A stretch of DNA of 7,204 nt from Chloroflexota bacterium. GTDB lineage: Bacteria; Chloroflexota; Anaerolineae; J102. This document shows positions 1-6,213 of the stretch, piece by piece (position 1 is the stretch's first letter; each line of letters begins with the position of its first letter). The translations under genes and the position numbers were made by a program. Under the pieces are notes generated by a model. The model was given only the letters and a program-made list of their open reading frames with translations. It did not search any database and was not told where the DNA came from. Location of the stretch: assembly GCA_003353825.1 (NCBI GenBank), contig PIVW01000305.1, positions 1 through 7,204 of the forward strand, read 5' to 3'.

Positions 1-5
1 CGGCT

Positions 6-542
6 ATGCCCCTGTACAGCTTTCAGAAGTCGCTGGATGACCTAAGTGACCTGACAATGGTGGCATGTACTCAGGAACAGGCCCGAAATGCCTTGCTATC
101 CGCTGAAGCCGTTGCCTACATCGTCTGTGAGGATGGCATCCGCATGGTCTGTGCGAACGACGGAAGCGGTGTCCCGGTAATGCGACTACTCAACGATGTC
201 GCAAACACCTACAAGGGGCGAGCCGATATCTTCCGGGCTTCAAATGATGTGTGGGAGATCCAGAAACCCTACTATCCGGAGATCACCGCCCTGGTTGTAT
301 TCCCCCGCCTGATTCCGCAAGAGATTATGGCTGCAGCAAAGAACGAGCATAAGATCCCCAGCGGTATCTCCCGCCATGTGATCCCGGCTCGGGCCCTGAG
401 TGTAAATTTCCCCATTGGCATTTTGATGGCAGGCTGGTCGTTGGAACGAAAGCGCGCCTGGTTTTCAGATTGGCTTATGGAGCGCATGGCCGCCAATGCC
501 ATTCGTTATTATGCCGAATCTACATTTACTTTCAATGAATAG
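6..542 (+). CDS. Unrecognised conserved-looking protein, possibly 5' truncated
   Basis: This is an open frame of 178 codons ending in TAG. I do not recognise the family. The protein looks soluble: it has no signal peptide and no convincing membrane segment. It mixes hydrophobic beta-like stretches (residues 86-103, around EIQKPYYPEITALVVFPRL) with a C-terminal part rich in aromatic and charged residues (roughly 140-178, WSLERKRAWFSDWLMER). The segment at 117-137 (IPSGISRHVIPARALSVNFP) looks like the sort of conserved turn-rich motif a family would keep. The ATG at 6 lies so close to the window edge that no ribosome binding site can be judged, and the frame stays open to base 1, so the true start may lie outside. 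A second Met at residue 18 has no good Shine-Dalgarno either. It is followed 59 bases later by the cupin gene on the same strand and may share a transcript with it. It is real coding sequence in my judgement; function unknown. Confidence 0.7.
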   Translation: MPLYSFQKSLDDLSDLTMVACTQEQARNALLSAEAVAYIVCEDGIRMVCANDGSGVPVMRLLNDVANTYKGRADIFRASNDVWEIQKPYYPEITALVVFPRLIPQEIMAAAKNEHKIPSGISRHVIPARALSVNFPIGILMAGWSLERKRAWFSDWLMERMAANAIRYYAESTFTFNE

Positions 543-601
543 TCCTGGATGGATTTCCTCCTGACCGCGATTACCAATCCCCTATAGGCTGAGGAGTCAG
601 T

Positions 602-925
602 ATGTCTCAATTCATCACCCCACTCGAACACGCCCAGGGCAGAAGTGAAAAGCCCTTCAAAATGACCTTTTTCTTGAGCGAACGCCTGTTGGTGGGGCTC
701 AATACGCTGCTACCCGGCCAGGTACAGCCCCTTCATGATCACCCCGATCAAGATAAATTTTACCAGGTGTTAGCAGGGGAAGGGGTCTTTACCGTGGGGG
801 AAGAGAGCCAGTCTTGCGTTCCCGGCCAACTGGTGCTAGCTCCAGCCGGTATCGTACACGGTGTGCAAAACCAGGGTACCGAGCCCTTGAGTTTTCTTAC
901 GGTGATCGCCCCCGCACCGGATTGA
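602..925 (+). CDS. Small single-domain cupin protein
   Basis: This 107-residue protein is a single cupin_2-type beta barrel, a small cytosolic fold that usually binds one metal ion. Motif 1 is at residues 39-61 and contains the metal-ligand pair H45 and H47 (PLHDHPDQDKFYQVLAGEG). The usual glutamate ligand after HxH is absent: Q50, D51 and K52 occupy that stretch, as in the common HxHxxQDKFY subgroup. Motif 2 at 75-90 fits G(X)5PXG(X)2H(X)3N exactly, with P81, G83, H86 and N90, so the third histidine ligand is intact. The start is well supported by GAGGAG at 591-596, five bases before the ATG. Members of this group act as sugar-binding, dioxygenase-like or accessory proteins, and the sequence alone does not tell which. 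It lies 59 bases downstream of the unknown gene at 6-542 and is probably co-transcribed with it, and it ends directly before a terminator hairpin. Confidence 0.9.
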   Translation: MSQFITPLEHAQGRSEKPFKMTFFLSERLLVGLNTLLPGQVQPLHDHPDQDKFYQVLAGEGVFTVGEESQSCVPGQLVLAPAGIVHGVQNQGTEPLSFLTVIAPAPD

Positions 926-927
926 CA

Positions 928-964
928 GGTATCGTCCGGGGAGATAGGGCGCTACCACCTTTTG
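928..964 (+). terminator. Putative rho-independent terminator after the cupin gene
   Basis: GGTATCGTCC (928-937) pairs with GGGCGCTACC (947-956) around a nine-base loop. This gives a ten-position stem with one mismatch and one G-U pair. A short T-run (TTTT, 960-963) follows after ACC. It begins two bases past the cupin stop codon, which is where the transcript of the first two genes would be expected to end. The T-run is short, so the call is moderate. On the other strand there is no T-run after the stem, so it is not obviously bidirectional for the convergent hydrolase gene. Confidence 0.5.
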
Positions 965-1004
965 AACACATCCTCAAAACCTGGCGTTGACTTCGGCGGC
1001 CCGT

Positions 1005-1946
1005 CTACAGGGGTAGATTTTTACGGAAAGTCCTCAACGTTTGTTCCCACATGGAGGGTGTACAGGCATGGCCGATGCCCTCCTCGATGAAGTAGCTGAA
1101 ATTCGCTTCGGCTCCCAGCTCCGCGTAGGTGTCGCCGATTGTTACCATCGCCTCACGCACTTCTTCGATGGGACTCAAGGCATCCTCGCTTCCAAAATTG
1201 AGGTGCAACGCCCTGGGTGCAATCAGGGCGGCGACATCGGGAATGTCGCCAAATAGTAAAAGTCCGGGAATGAAGTTGGAGAAAGAATGTAACAGGTGAC
1301 GGCGATGGATAGCGGCATAGGTCGGTAGGCAGCAATTTCCTACCAGACATTTCAAGCGGGGTTCCCAGGGTCCGACCAGCCAGGTGAAGGTCGAGCCAAG
1401 AGAATGGCCGTAGCAGCCCAGGCGGTCGGGAACCACTTCCGATCGGGTACAAAGATAGTCGACGGCAGCGAACATATCGAGGATATTTTTCCAGGCCAGA
1501 CAACTACCTTCGACTACATATTTCAGAAAAGCGAAACGTTCATAGGCCCCACCTTCGAGTCTGTCATCCTGCCGCTCTTCGAAACAAAGCGCGTCGGGGC
1601 AGATCACGACATAGCCCTCACGTGCTAACGCTACCCCGGCATGCTGGGTGGGGTCACCGGCCAGACCTGCTGGCTCACTCTTGCCAAGATTAAACTGGCC
1701 GTTATGCTGGTGCCAGACTGCGATGGCAGGGGCAGGGCTGTTGGCATCGACACCGTCAGGGATCAGAACATAGGCCGGGATGCGATCGCCGGGTTCGGAA
1801 AGATAGGAGACAGATTGCAGACGATAGCCCTCCATCTGTCTGACCTCGCCCAGGATCGGTTCCAAGGCTGGGGGATCAGGCCATCCCTCTCCCAGACAAT
1901 CAGAGAGTGCCATTCTAAAAAGTTTCGGCGATAACGTTCTCGTCAT
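1005..1946 (-). CDS. Alpha/beta hydrolase of the dienelactone hydrolase / acetyl xylan esterase-like group
   Basis: This is a 313-residue serine hydrolase. Numbered from the ATG at 1946, the nucleophile elbow is GHSLG with S182. The acid is probably D255 in GSEDALSP and the catalytic histidine H293 in GIGHACT, all in canonical order and spacing. An HQHNG segment near residues 79-83 sits where the oxyanion-hole strand is expected. There is no signal peptide, so it is presumably cytosolic. Members of this group cleave ester or lactone bonds; the substrate cannot be read from the sequence. An upstream GTG at 1955 is in frame, but its G belongs to the Shine-Dalgarno sequence AGGAG, which sits eight bases before the ATG at 1946. 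I therefore chose the ATG. The gene is divergent from tex and has its own promoter, with an overlapping dyad, about 100 bases upstream. It stands alone, and its neighbours give no clue to its substrate. Confidence 0.87.
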   Translation of the reverse strand: MTRTLSPKLFRMALSDCLGEGWPDPPALEPILGEVRQMEGYRLQSVSYLSEPGDRIPAYVLIPDGVDANSPAPAIAVWHQHNGQFNLGKSEPAGLAGDPTQHAGVALAREGYVVICPDALCFEERQDDRLEGGAYERFAFLKYVVEGSCLAWKNILDMFAAVDYLCTRSEVVPDRLGCYGHSLGSTFTWLVGPWEPRLKCLVGNCCLPTYAAIHRRHLLHSFSNFIPGLLLFGDIPDVAALIAPRALHLNFGSEDALSPIEEVREAMVTIGDTYAELGAEANFSYFIEEGIGHACTPSMWEQTLRTFRKNLPL

Positions 1947-2037
1947 GTTCTTCACTCCTGGCTTCGCTAACTATGCATCAACTCACGACAGGCGTCGGGA
2001 GCTTGCCGCCATAAAGCGACCAGCATACAATGTCAGC

Positions 2038-2058
2038 GGTCAGTATAGTGAACTGACC
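2038..2058. promoter_or_regulatory. Perfect dyad, candidate operator overlapping the hydrolase promoter
   Basis: GGTCAGT (2038-2044) and ACTGACC (2052-2058) form a perfect inverted repeat with a seven-base spacer. The half-sites are 14 bases centre to centre, which suits a dimeric regulator. The dyad covers the -10 hexamer and most of the spacer of the predicted - strand promoter, so a bound protein would block that promoter. No regulator gene lies nearby, so the binder is unknown. As RNA it could also fold, but there is no following T-run on either strand, so a terminator is unlikely. Confidence 0.45.
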
Positions 2059-2070
2059 CATAATTTACAA
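2042..2070 (-). promoter_or_regulatory. Putative sigma-70-type promoter for the hydrolase gene
   Basis: On the - strand, TTGTAA (2070-2065, four of six matches to TTGACA) is followed after exactly 17 bases by TATACT (2047-2042, five of six matches to TATAAT). Transcription would begin near 2035, giving an untranslated leader of about 90 bases before the ATG at 1946. No equally good + strand promoter for tex was found in the same gap. This rests on hexamer matching only. Confidence 0.5.
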
Positions 2071-2124
2071 ACCCGCTCACATGATCTCCTAGCTCATACT
2101 ATTCCCCCATAGAGAATCGTTTCA

Positions 2125-4257
2125 ATGCACGCAGTCGTCGCCAAAGAACTCAACTTACCCCTAGGTCAGGTTGCCGCTGCCATCTATCTGCTGGATGACG
2201 GTAACACCATTCCCTTTATTGCTCGTTACCGAAAGGAGGCCACCGCCGGGCTGGATGAAGAACAATTGCGGCAAATCCAAATACGCCTGCAGTATTTGCG
2301 TAAGTTGGAGGCGCGCAGGCAAACGATTCTGGCTGAAATCGATTCACAGGATAAACTCACGCCCGAATTGGCGGCTCAGATCCAGGCAGCGGCAACACTA
2401 CAGGAGTTGGAAGATCTTTATCTCCCTTACAAACCGAAGCGCCGCACCCGAGCGACCATGGCCAAGGAGCGCGGGCTGGAGCCGTTGGCTGACGCCATCC
2501 AGGCTCAGGACAGGAATTTGGATCCCGAGTTGCTGGCGGCAGAGTATCTAAACGACGAAGTCCCCGATATGCAGGCTGCTCTGGCCGGCGCCCGAGACAT
2601 CATCGCCGAACGGGTAAGCGATAATGCCATTGTGCGACAACTGGCTCGGCGGCGAACATTCGAGGAGGGCATTGTCGCCAGCAAACTTGCCGCCAAAGAC
2701 GCCGATCTCGAAGGTCGTTATCGCATTTATCACGAGTTCAGGGCGCCTGTAAAAGCCATGGCCCCGCACCAATGGCTTGCACTTCACAGAGGGGAACAAG
2801 ATGGCAGCCTAAAAGTGAAGATAGAAGCGCCGGAGGGTGATGTGATCTTCGGTATCTCCAGTCTGTACCTGGCTGCTCGCGCCAACGACGCCTCTGAGCA
2901 TGTGGAAATGGCGATTATCGATGGTTATGACCGATTGATCAAACCAGCGGTGGAACGAGATATCCGGGGCGGGCTCAGTGAGGATGCGGGTGATCACGCG
3001 ATTCAAGTGTTTGCTACTAACTTGCGCAACCTGCTCTTGCAGCCACCCTTGAAACAGCGCCCTGTCATGGGTCTTGATCCTGCCTACCGAACCGGTTGCA
3101 AAGTCGCTACCATTGGCCCTGACGGCCGCCTGTTACACACAGTCACAATCTATCCCCACCCGCCACAGAATCAACGTACGCAGGCGTTAGAGACCTTAAG
3201 CAAACTGGTTGCCGCCGATAAAATCACGGTCATCGCCATTGGCAACGGCACAGCCAGCCGCGAGACCGAGACACTCGTGGCCGAATTGGTGTGCGAAAAT
3301 CCGGGTTTGGCATATGTCATCGTCAACGAAGCAGGAGCCTCTGTCTACTCTGCCTCAGCGCTGGCCCGTGAAGAATTCCCCGAACTGGATGTGTCGATAA
3401 GGGGGGCGGTCTCTATAGCCAGGCGCTTACAAGATCCCCTGGCCGAACTGGTCAAGATCGATCCGAAATCGATAGGCGTAGGTCTTTACCAACATGATGT
3501 CGACCAAAAGCAATTGACCGAGACCTTGGACGCTGTGGTCGAGTCGGTGGTCAATTATGTGGGTGTCGATGTGAACACCGCCTCGGCAGCGCTGCTCAGC
3601 TATGTTTCAGGGCTGAATCAACGTGTGGCCAAAAATATCGCTGCCTATCGAGAGGATAATAGCCCATATAAGGCGCGAACCGAACTAAAAAAAGTCAAAG
3701 GTTTGGGGCCAAAGGCTTACGAGCAAGCGGCCGGTTTTTTGCGCATTCCTGAGGGCCGCAACCGACTGGACAATACCGTCATCCATCCCGAATCATATCC
3801 TGCGGCCAAAGAACTGTTGGATCTTGCCGGATTGAACCTGCGCATGACCGATTTTTCAGGTCGTGTGCAACGATTTCAACAGGAGAATGATCTGGCAGAG
3901 ATCGCGGAGATGCTAGACATCGGCTTACCCACGTTAGAAGACATTGTCGATGCACTTATCCGTCCGGGGCGAGATCCACGCCAGGATCTGCCAAAACCGA
4001 TGTTACGTCAAGATGTGCTAAACCTGGCAGATCTTCGAGAGGGCATGGTGCTCAAAGGCACGGTACGTAATGTCGTCGATTTCGGTGCGTTTGTGGATAT
4101 CGGGCTCAAGCAGGACGGTCTGGTGCACGTAAGTAAGATGGCAGACCGTTATGTGCGAAATCCTTACGAGATCGTCGGTGTGGGGGATGTGGTGGATGTT
4201 CGCGTGATCAGTGTGGACGAGGAGCGAGGTCGGGTTGGGCTGAGTATGGTTTTATAG
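2125..4257 (+). CDS. tex: Tex-family RNA-binding transcription accessory protein
   Basis: This 710-residue cytosolic nucleic-acid-binding protein aligns end to end with the Tex/YhgF family. The N-terminal helical region carries family signatures IPFIARYRKEAT (29-40) and LEDLYLPYKPKRRTRAT (95-111). A YqgF/RNase H-like domain begins near GLDPAYRTGCK (316-326) and includes IGNGTASRETE (372-382). The helix-hairpin-helix part holds VKGLGPKAYEQAAGFLRI (524-541) and LDNTVIHPESY (548-558). The C-terminal S1 domain runs from about 637 to 708, with GTVRNVVDFGAFVDIG at its core. The protein stops right after the S1 domain, without the extra tail seen in many homologues, which explains its slightly short length. 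The start matches the usual family N-terminus; the ribosome site is weak (AGAGA about nine bases upstream). Tex proteins bind RNA and affect transcription and ribosome-related processes; their exact role is unsettled. The gene stands alone and faces the mazF relic. Confidence 0.97.
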   Translation: MHAVVAKELNLPLGQVAAAIYLLDDGNTIPFIARYRKEATAGLDEEQLRQIQIRLQYLRKLEARRQTILAEIDSQDKLTPELAAQIQAAATLQELEDLYLPYKPKRRTRATMAKERGLEPLADAIQAQDRNLDPELLAAEYLNDEVPDMQAALAGARDIIAERVSDNAIVRQLARRRTFEEGIVASKLAAKDADLEGRYRIYHEFRAPVKAMAPHQWLALHRGEQDGSLKVKIEAPEGDVIFGISSLYLAARANDASEHVEMAIIDGYDRLIKPAVERDIRGGLSEDAGDHAIQVFATNLRNLLLQPPLKQRPVMGLDPAYRTGCKVATIGPDGRLLHTVTIYPHPPQNQRTQALETLSKLVAADKITVIAIGNGTASRETETLVAELVCENPGLAYVIVNEAGASVYSASALAREEFPELDVSIRGAVSIARRLQDPLAELVKIDPKSIGVGLYQHDVDQKQLTETLDAVVESVVNYVGVDVNTASAALLSYVSGLNQRVAKNIAAYREDNSPYKARTELKKVKGLGPKAYEQAAGFLRIPEGRNRLDNTVIHPESYPAAKELLDLAGLNLRMTDFSGRVQRFQQENDLAEIAEMLDIGLPTLEDIVDALIRPGRDPRQDLPKPMLRQDVLNLADLREGMVLKGTVRNVVDFGAFVDIGLKQDGLVHVSKMADRYVRNPYEIVGVGDVVDVRVISVDEERGRVGLSMVL

Positions 4258-4282
4258 ATGATGTTATACTATGTATTGCCCT

Positions 4283-4417
4283 CTATGTAGAAATAGCGAG
4301 CGAACAAGACCCAAATTGGTCGCCTGAAGTATCAATGGTATTTGCCATTCCCATTAAAACGACTGCCCATGCCATGGATGGGTTGAAGTTGACCCACCAG
4401 ATCTCACCACGCTTCAC
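4283..4417 (-). pseudogene. Truncated MazF/PemK-type toxin remnant
   Basis: A short frame starts with GTG at 4417 and overlaps the end of the antitoxin relic by 14 bases in another frame, the usual arrangement of these pairs. Its first 14 residues read MKRGEIWWVNFNPS, the standard N-terminus of MazF/PemK endoribonuclease toxins, which forms the first beta strand. From residue 15 to the TAG at 4285-4283 the sequence no longer resembles the family. The other two frames do not resume it either: one stops within about 15 codons and the other shows no family motif. An intact toxin has about 110 residues, so nearly 90 percent is gone, including the RNA-binding and catalytic positions. The breakpoint, near 4376, lies only about 120 bases from the end of tex, so a deletion or insertion brought foreign or non-coding DNA up to this point. 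It cannot be an active toxin. Confidence 0.8.
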
Positions 4418-4635
4418 TAGATACATCCCCTAAAAGTGCCTCTGCCCATTCAACAGCTTCGTTTTCTCTGTCCTCCTCACGCGCCGTCTGCGCATAGGCA
4501 GCGTCCAAGTCAGGTGAGAGAACATAAGGCCTAACCAACTCCTCAATGAAGCGGCTGATTCGGGCGAGGGCCGACGATGTCATATAACCCTCTATAGGCT
4601 TCCTCATCACTAGTAATCGTCAATTTCTTCTGCAT
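4404..4635 (-). pseudogene. Frameshifted antitoxin of a MazF-type pair
   Basis: Two frames together encode one antitoxin. Frame one starts at ATG 4635, with an AAAGG ribosome site seven bases upstream. It reads MQKKLTITSDEEAYRGLYDI followed by VGPR, the N-terminus of antitoxins paired with MazF/PemK toxins, but then ends at 4543. The second frame carries RISRFIEELVRPYVL and the acidic toxin-binding tail with NEAVEWAEALLGDV, stopping at 4404. Removing one C from the CCC run at 4562-4564 joins them seamlessly (VGPR-RISRF) into a normal protein of 76 residues. If only the second frame is read, one gets a misleading small ORF from GTG 4610 or ATG 4583 that lacks the DNA-binding start. The defect is either a real mutation or a single-base sequence error. 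The 3' end overlaps the toxin remnant, whose own ruin suggests that real decay is more likely. Confidence 0.82.
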
Positions 4636-4652
4636 GTGCTGGCCTTTCAGCA

Positions 4653-4672
4653 ACACGTATTCTACACGTATT
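4653..4672. repeat. Two 9-bp direct repeats upstream of the antitoxin, candidate operator
   Basis: ACACGTATT occurs at 4653-4661 and again at 4664-4672, with starts exactly 11 bases apart, about one helical turn. They lie 18 to 37 bases before the antitoxin ATG (4635), just downstream of the predicted -10 hexamer. Antitoxins of this class usually repress their own operon by binding repeated sites there, so this position suits an autoregulatory operator. That role is inferred from position and spacing. Confidence 0.4.
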
Positions 4673-4701
4673 ATCATAGCAGGGTAGGGAGTCTGGCACA
4701 A
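4673..4701 (-). promoter_or_regulatory. Weak candidate promoter of the mazF-type relic operon
   Basis: On the - strand, TTGTGC (4701-4696, three of six matches) is followed after 17 bases by TATGAT (4678-4673, five of six matches). The ACACGTATT repeats begin right behind it, so the transcription start would fall within them. The -35 match is poor, so the call depends mainly on the -10 hexamer and the position. Confidence 0.35.
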
Positions 4702-4760
4702 TTTCTTAATCGATCACGTCGACTCTGAATGAGACGGAGGGATCGAGTGGGGATTGGACA

Positions 4761-5378
4761 TCAGATGGAATCAATCAGCGCCATGCCGTTGGTCAACCCT
4801 ATCAGGGCGACTTCGAAGGGTTTAGCCTGTTCCTCGGGGAGACGAATGCGGTAGGTGACATCGGCGGCATAGGTTTCGTCGATGATCGATGCTTCGAATT
4901 CAGGTAGCATGCGTTGTACCGGGGTTACGCTGGTGTAGTCGATCACCACCTCGAGATCGAAAGTGAGCACATGCTCGATCGTTGCTAGAGACTCGAGCGC
5001 GTACTTTACGCAGCCGCTGTATGCTTTCACCAACCCGCCTTTCCCCAGTTTGGTCCCACCAAAATACCGAGTTACCACCGCCGAGATATCACCCAAGCCG
5101 CAGTGCTGAAGGACTGTGAACATGGGCCGACCAGCCGTGCCGTGCGGCTCACCATCATCGCTATACCCGATCTGGCTGGCGCCAGCGGGCGCGCCCACCA
5201 GGTAGGCCCAGCAATTATGAGAAGCGCTGGCGTATTCCGCCTTCATCTCGGCGACAAAGGCTCTTGCCTCCTCCACCGTTGGGGTATAGGACAGGGTAGT
5301 GATAAAGCGACTGCGCTTGATCTCTTCTTCTACGCGGTTTCGTGATGCGGGTACTCGATAGCGAGATTTTGACGACAC
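4761..5378 (-). CDS. yigZ: YigZ / IMPACT-family protein
   Basis: This 205-residue cytosolic protein is a full-length member of the UPF0029/IMPACT family, bacterial YigZ. The N-terminal domain keeps SRFI (23-26), SHNCWAYLV (53-61), the hallmark YSDDGEPHGTAGRPM (72-86) and TRYFGGTKLGKGGLVKAYS (103-121). The C-terminal part (about 140-205) matches the small ferredoxin-like DUF1949 domain. The biochemical role of bacterial YigZ is not settled; the eukaryotic relative IMPACT regulates the kinase GCN2, and links to translation have been proposed. The start is GTG at 5378, the only reasonable in-frame start before the conserved YRVPASRNRVEEE. The nearest purine-rich site (AGGGG) lies about 14 bases upstream, farther than usual, so initiation may be weak. 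The gene reads in the same direction as the relics on both sides: the hepT remnant ends 30 bases upstream, and the antitoxin relic begins 125 bases downstream. It looks intact. Confidence 0.95.
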   Translation of the reverse strand: MSSKSRYRVPASRNRVEEEIKRSRFITTLSYTPTVEEARAFVAEMKAEYASASHNCWAYLVGAPAGASQIGYSDDGEPHGTAGRPMFTVLQHCGLGDISAVVTRYFGGTKLGKGGLVKAYSGCVKYALESLATIEHVLTFDLEVVIDYTSVTPVQRMLPEFEASIIDETYAADVTYRIRLPEEQAKPFEVALIGLTNGMALIDSI

Positions 5379-5408
5379 TGGTCTGATATGAACCCCTAAT
5401 TAACAGTC

Positions 5409-5552
5409 CTAGTCTGAATCCTTAAACTGTTCAAGAATCTCTTTCAGCCTTGGGATTTCATTTGTGGCAGCATCCCAAACAATATCATAATCGATACCGA
5501 AGTAAGCATGTGTCAGGATATCTTGGATATACAAGCCAACATCACGTGACAT
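5409..5552 (-). pseudogene. hepT: HepT (HEPN/DUF86) toxin remnant with internal deletion
   Basis: This frame of 47 codons joins the two ends of a HEPN-domain HepT toxin. Residues 1-13 (MSRDVGLYIQDIL) match the family N-terminus. Residues 12-47 match the C-terminal helix: ILTHAYFGIDYDIVWD, then a tail with RLKEILEQF. Family members have about 110 residues, so around 60 internal codons are missing, and the reading frame is kept. HepT ribonucleases use an RX4HXY motif. Here H15 and Y17 remain, but the position five before the histidine is Q10, supplied by the N-terminal piece, so the essential arginine is lost. The junction falls on the DIL codons. The N-terminal part and the catalytic motif of intact relatives can both read DIL, which suggests deletion between short direct repeats. 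The ATG at 5552 overlaps the end of the mntA relic, the normal arrangement for this pair. The product could be made but should not be an active toxin. Confidence 0.8.
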
Positions 5553-5852
5553 ATATCAAGTCACCCTGAATTCGCTGCTTCAGGCGAGGCTTCAACATCT
5601 GTTCGGTCGCGAAGTAGACTTAACGACTAAGTAGATCTTCCAAAATAATTTCAAGTAGAAATACGCATCAAATGTGGTTCGAGTAGAAAAGCTGACAACG
5701 ACATCAATATCATTGCCCTCACTCAATTCGTCGCGAGCGGCGGAACCAAACAACGCCAAAGAAGCAACCCCATAACGATCACTCAGTTCATCCTCATGTT
5801 GGTGCAGGTATTTGGGTATATCGTGTCGGTTCAGAGAAGGCGATGCGGACAT
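5542..5852 (-). pseudogene. mntA: MntA nucleotidyltransferase antitoxin, frameshifted and with an in-frame stop
   Basis: This is the antitoxin gene of a HEPN/MNT pair. In this family MntA adds AMP to a tyrosine of HepT and so silences it. The first frame, from ATG 5852 (AGG six bases upstream), has the minimal nucleotidyltransferase motif GSX10DXD: G36, S37, D48 and D50, in ALFGSAARDELSEGNDID. It leaves the family at residue 71 and stops at 5592. The rest continues in another frame: LEDLLSR, then a TAA at 5622-5620, then VYFATEQMLKPRLKQRIQGD, ending with TGA at 5544-5542. One missing T in the TTTT run at 5645-5642 restores LKLF-LEDLL. The TAA stands where family members usually have lysine (RKVD) and is one base from AAA. 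So two independent defects are needed, which argues against a sequencing error. The gene overlaps hepT by 11 bases. A truncated 86-residue product with the catalytic motif could still be made. Confidence 0.85.
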
Positions 5853-5868
5853 ATGTGACCTAACTGCA

Positions 5869-5878
5869 ATACATGTAT
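5869..5878. promoter_or_regulatory. 10-bp palindrome just upstream of mntA
   Basis: ATACATGTAT is a perfect palindrome 17 bases before the mntA ATG at 5852. A TATACT hexamer on the - strand (5911-5906) further upstream could be a -10 box, but no fitting -35 is seen. The palindrome could be a remnant of an autoregulatory operator for the mntA-hepT pair. Short AT-rich palindromes are common by chance. Confidence 0.2.
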
Positions 5879-6213
5879 GTTGATATTAGTGTATCCTGTG
5901 AGCAAAGTATACTACATTTGCGACCCTTTCGCTGCCTGACAGGCTAACCAGATATTCAGCAATGATTACGAGACTGCACTGAGAAAATCTGGCCCCGTTG
6001 CACAGGTAGCAAGCAGCAGGTCTCAGATTCGAGTTCGGTTCAATGTAAGGTTAAACTTGCCGTTTACCACTCAAGTCGACGAAAAATGGTGGATACCGCC
6101 CCAGTAAGCCGTACAACACTTGCGGAATTGCACAATTTTTCTACCGATCAACGTTCCCAAATTGCTTACGTGATCTTGCTATACGGCCAAACCGTATCAA
6201 CTCGATAATTCGG

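Noticed and set aside
558..596. CTCCT (558-562) able to pair with the cupin Shine-Dalgarno AGGAG (592-596), a possible leader switch
   Set aside because: Only five bases pair and the stem does not extend, so chance is more likely than a riboswitch or thermosensor.
1947..1955. GTG at 1955 as start of the hydrolase
   Set aside because: The GTG is part of the AGGAG ribosome site that is correctly spaced for the ATG at 1946.
2059..2069. CATAAT or TTTACA as + strand promoter elements for tex
   Set aside because: Neither has a partner hexamer at acceptable spacing.
4562..4564. Programmed ribosomal frameshifting in the antitoxin
   Set aside because: The CCC run is short, there is no evident slippery heptamer or stimulatory structure, and the partner toxin is destroyed, so mutation or sequence error is simpler.
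4404..4610. 68-codon ORF taken as an independent small gene
   Set aside because: Its start lacks the family N-terminus, which lies in another frame from 4635; it is the second half of a frameshifted antitoxin.
6086..6208. 40-codon + strand frame in the intergenic gap
   Set aside because: There is no ribosome binding site and no recognisable motif, and the length is compatible with chance.
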